Assembly: GCF_000744775.1 (NCBI RefSeq) | Contig: NZ_JQMP01000003.1 | Span: 1,116,001 to 1,180,000 of the forward strand | DNA from: Thermorudis peleae | GTDB lineage: Bacteria > Chloroflexota > Chloroflexia > Thermomicrobiales > Thermomicrobiaceae | Length of the DNA: 64,000 nt | Reading direction: 5' to 3' | Shown: positions 62,479 through 64,000 of the stretch, in pieces | Layout: each line of letters opens with the position of its first letter | Position numbering within the stretch: position 1 is the first letter of the stretch | Translations under genes and position numbers: made by a program | The notes under the pieces: model-generated | Told to the model about the DNA's origin: nothing | What the model saw: the letters and a program-made list of their open reading frames with translations, nothing else | Database searches by the model: none

Positions 62479-63642
62479 CTAGCGCAGCTGAAGCGGTGTT
62501 CGGGCAAGCTCCGCGACTGCTGCGATCGCTTGATCGATTTCTTCTTCAGTGGTAAAGAATCCCGGCGAAAAACGAACGGTGCCTCCAGGGAATGCACCAA
62601 GCGCTTGACAGGCTTCTGGAGCACAATGAAGCCCAGTGCGACAGGCAATGCCGAAGGCCTGATCAAGGACTGTACCAATATCGACCGGTTCCCAGCCATC
62701 GATCAGGAACGAGACAACAGCTACGCGGTGAACTGGATCGCGCGGGGCGAGAACGCGAACACCAGGAATGTCTGAGAGGCCATCGATAAGCCGTGCTGTA
62801 AGCGCGCGTTCGTGGGCGGCAATACGGTCAATCCCAACTTCGAACAGGAAGTCGAGGGCAGCACCAAGGGCTGCAAGACCAACCGTGTTAACAGTGCCCG
62901 CTTCGTAGCGAGCTGGCAGTTCACGAGGTTGCACGTCTTCTTCAGAGTTGATTCCCGTTCCACCCTCACGAATTGGTGAAAGTTCTGCGGGATCAAGCCA
63001 GGGGGCAAGTACCAACGCTCCGGTACCAGGAGGACCCATCAGAGCTTTGTGCCCCCCAAATGCCAGGAGATCTGCTCCTAGTGCTTCGATCGAGAAGGGC
63101 AGTGCACCGATCGTCTGCGCCGCGTCAACGAGCAGCAGTGCACCATGTGCATGCACAACGTCGGCGATTTCGCGAATCGGTTGGACTGCCCCGTTAACGT
63201 TCGAGGCATGCGTGACAACCACCAGCCGGGTGTTCGGCCGAAGTGCTGCCTTAATCTGTTCAGGTGCGACAAACCCTTCAGGGTCAGCTGACACTTTCGT
63301 CGTTGTCACGCCAATAGCCTCGAGCGCCCGCAGCGGACGCCGCACAGAGTTATGCTCCATTACCGTCGTGACTACGTGGTCGTTTGGTGAAAGGACGCCC
63401 TTGATGCCGAGGTTGAGGGCGTCAGTGGCGTTAAGTGTGAAGACGATCCGCTCTGGCTGGCTGAGGCCGATGAGCCGTGCCAGCTTCCGACGCGTCTCTT
63501 CAACAGCACGGCTCGCCTCGAGAGCCATCCGGTGCGCAGATCGACCGGGATTGGCTCCCGCTCGCTGCAAGAAAGAGCCAAGTGTCTCATAGACGGCTGG
63601 AGGCTTTGGCCAACTGGTAGCAGCATTGTCGAGGTAAATCAT
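62479..63642 (-). CDS. Cysteine desulfurase family protein (class V aminotransferase fold)
   Basis: The 387-residue PLP enzyme resembles the SufS-like subfamily: MIYLDNAATSWPKPPAVYE, ANPGRSAHRMA, VDAAQTIGALPF (cofactor Asp), FGGHKALMGPPGTGAL with the PLP lysine, and a cysteine in IACRTGLHCAPEA. It could supply sulfur from cysteine to the ThiF/MoeB-type protein encoded 10 bases upstream. Which cofactor is made cannot be told, since the thiamine or molybdopterin partners are outside the window. Confidence 0.9.
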   Translation of the reverse strand: MIYLDNAATSWPKPPAVYETLGSFLQRAGANPGRSAHRMALEASRAVEETRRKLARLIGLSQPERIVFTLNATDALNLGIKGVLSPNDHVVTTVMEHNSVRRPLRALEAIGVTTTKVSADPEGFVAPEQIKAALRPNTRLVVVTHASNVNGAVQPIREIADVVHAHGALLLVDAAQTIGALPFSIEALGADLLAFGGHKALMGPPGTGALVLAPWLDPAELSPIREGGTGINSEEDVQPRELPARYEAGTVNTVGLAALGAALDFLFEVGIDRIAAHERALTARLIDGLSDIPGVRVLAPRDPVHRVAVVSFLIDGWEPVDIGTVLDQAFGIACRTGLHCAPEACQALGAFPGGTVRFSPGFFTTEEEIDQAIAAVAELARTPLQLR

Positions 63643-63651
63643 GGTTGCGAT

Positions 63652-64000
63652 TCACATTCCGATGTAACGCGCGTAGACGCTGCGTGCTTCGGTCGGATCG
63701 GTTGTGCCTTTCACGATCGCGCGGCCATCGGGGAACACAGTAAGTTCATACCGATCTGCCCGCAGTCGCAGCACGTACCGGTTATAGCTTACCGCACCAA
63801 CCTGGGTAAGGCGTGTGGCAAGTGCTGAAAGTGAGAGCGTGGCTGGGGGATACGGGACGACTTGGACGGCATCACGCCCGCACAGGTGCACCGTTTGGCT
63901 GGGGGTAGGGCCGGTGAGAAAATCAAACGTGTGTAGTCCACAACAAGGGCACTGGGGATCAGGGGAATTGAGAGGAATACGTGAACATTCAAGTGTCCAG
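63652..64000 (-). CDS. ThiF/MoeB-type adenylyltransferase, C-terminal part (5' end beyond window)
   Basis: The frame is open to the window edge and gives about 115 residues: a CPCCG zinc pair with FDFLTG after it, SQTVHLCGRDAVQV, and the closing YELTVFPDGRAIVKGTTDPTEARSVYARYIG, the typical end of ThiF/MoeB/HesA proteins that adenylate the C-terminus of a sulfur-carrier protein. The other part of the zinc site and the ATP domain must lie outside. A within-window start at 63891 (GTG) would give only the tail and is not the true start. Confidence 0.8.
   Translation of the reverse strand, partial: WTLECSRIPLNSPDPQCPCCGLHTFDFLTGPTPSQTVHLCGRDAVQVVPYPPATLSLSALATRLTQVGAVSYNRYVLRLRADRYELTVFPDGRAIVKGTTDPTEARSVYARYIGM

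Overview
The window looks like chromosome of a thermophilic member of the Chloroflexota, most likely the class Thermomicrobia. This is inferred from moderate-to-high GC, the classic ribosomal operon order with zinc-binding S14, S4 and L36, a tilS-hpt fusion, C-terminal FPETGH/VQYFERxRFEYHPE repeats on a secreted glycosidase, and the PspA/PspAA/PspAB/HtpX set. No species can be named from the sequence alone. Almost every gene is housekeeping or catabolic; no transposase, phage gene, rRNA or CRISPR array is visible.

Region 1 (1-10.9 kb, + strand) is the spc-alpha block: the end of rplE, then rpsZ, rpsH, rplF, rplR, rpsE, rpmD, rplO, secY, adk, map, a promoter sitting on the map stop codon, infA, rpmJ, rpsM, rpsK, rpsD, rpoA, rplQ, truA, rplM, rpsI and a strong hairpin.

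Region 2 (11-15.6 kb, - strand) holds a small-molecule/repair cluster (sugar isomerase-like, P1 peptidase, metallo-beta-lactamase fold hydrolase, histidine phosphatase, endonuclease III) whose first four genes overlap, then hsp20. The endonuclease III gene is split by one in-frame TGA where a Trp is expected.

Region 3 (15.8-25.6 kb) has hpf-like, sigma factor, pncB and a DksA-type zinc protein; an AarF/UbiB kinase; then a membrane-stress module (htpX-pspAB facing pspA-pspAA and a membrane Clp-fold protease) and an alcohol dehydrogenase.

Region 4 (25.7-32.2 kb, + strand) is a probable catabolic operon: CoA-transferase, ABC ATPase and permease, a 19-codon leader ORF, substrate-binding lipoprotein, HMG-CoA lyase-family enzyme and a serine hydrolase. 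It reads as uptake, CoA activation and cleavage of an organic acid. Region 5 (32.2-37.1 kb) has a pentose-type ABC transporter in which ATPase and permease are one polypeptide, its binding protein, and an FTR1-type iron permease with a near-consensus promoter.

Region 6 (37.4-49.3 kb) carries six tRNA genes (Arg-GCG, Ser-CGA, Ser-GGA, Met-CAT, Ala-CGC, Gly-CCC), pyruvate phosphate dikinase, a UvrD/PcrA helicase, the TilS-HPRT fusion and ftsH. Between the Ala and Gly tRNAs lies the only foreign-looking patch: a hairpin-rich leader followed by an orphan ORF also interrupted by TGA. Region 7 (49.4-64 kb) contains thrC, mutM, a HIT protein, and a long - strand run: xseA/xseB, accB, efp, an M24 peptidase, aroQ, a GH18 protein, a membrane protein, uvrB, a Nudix protein, a small membrane protein, a cysteine desulfurase and the end of a ThiF/MoeB-type gene.
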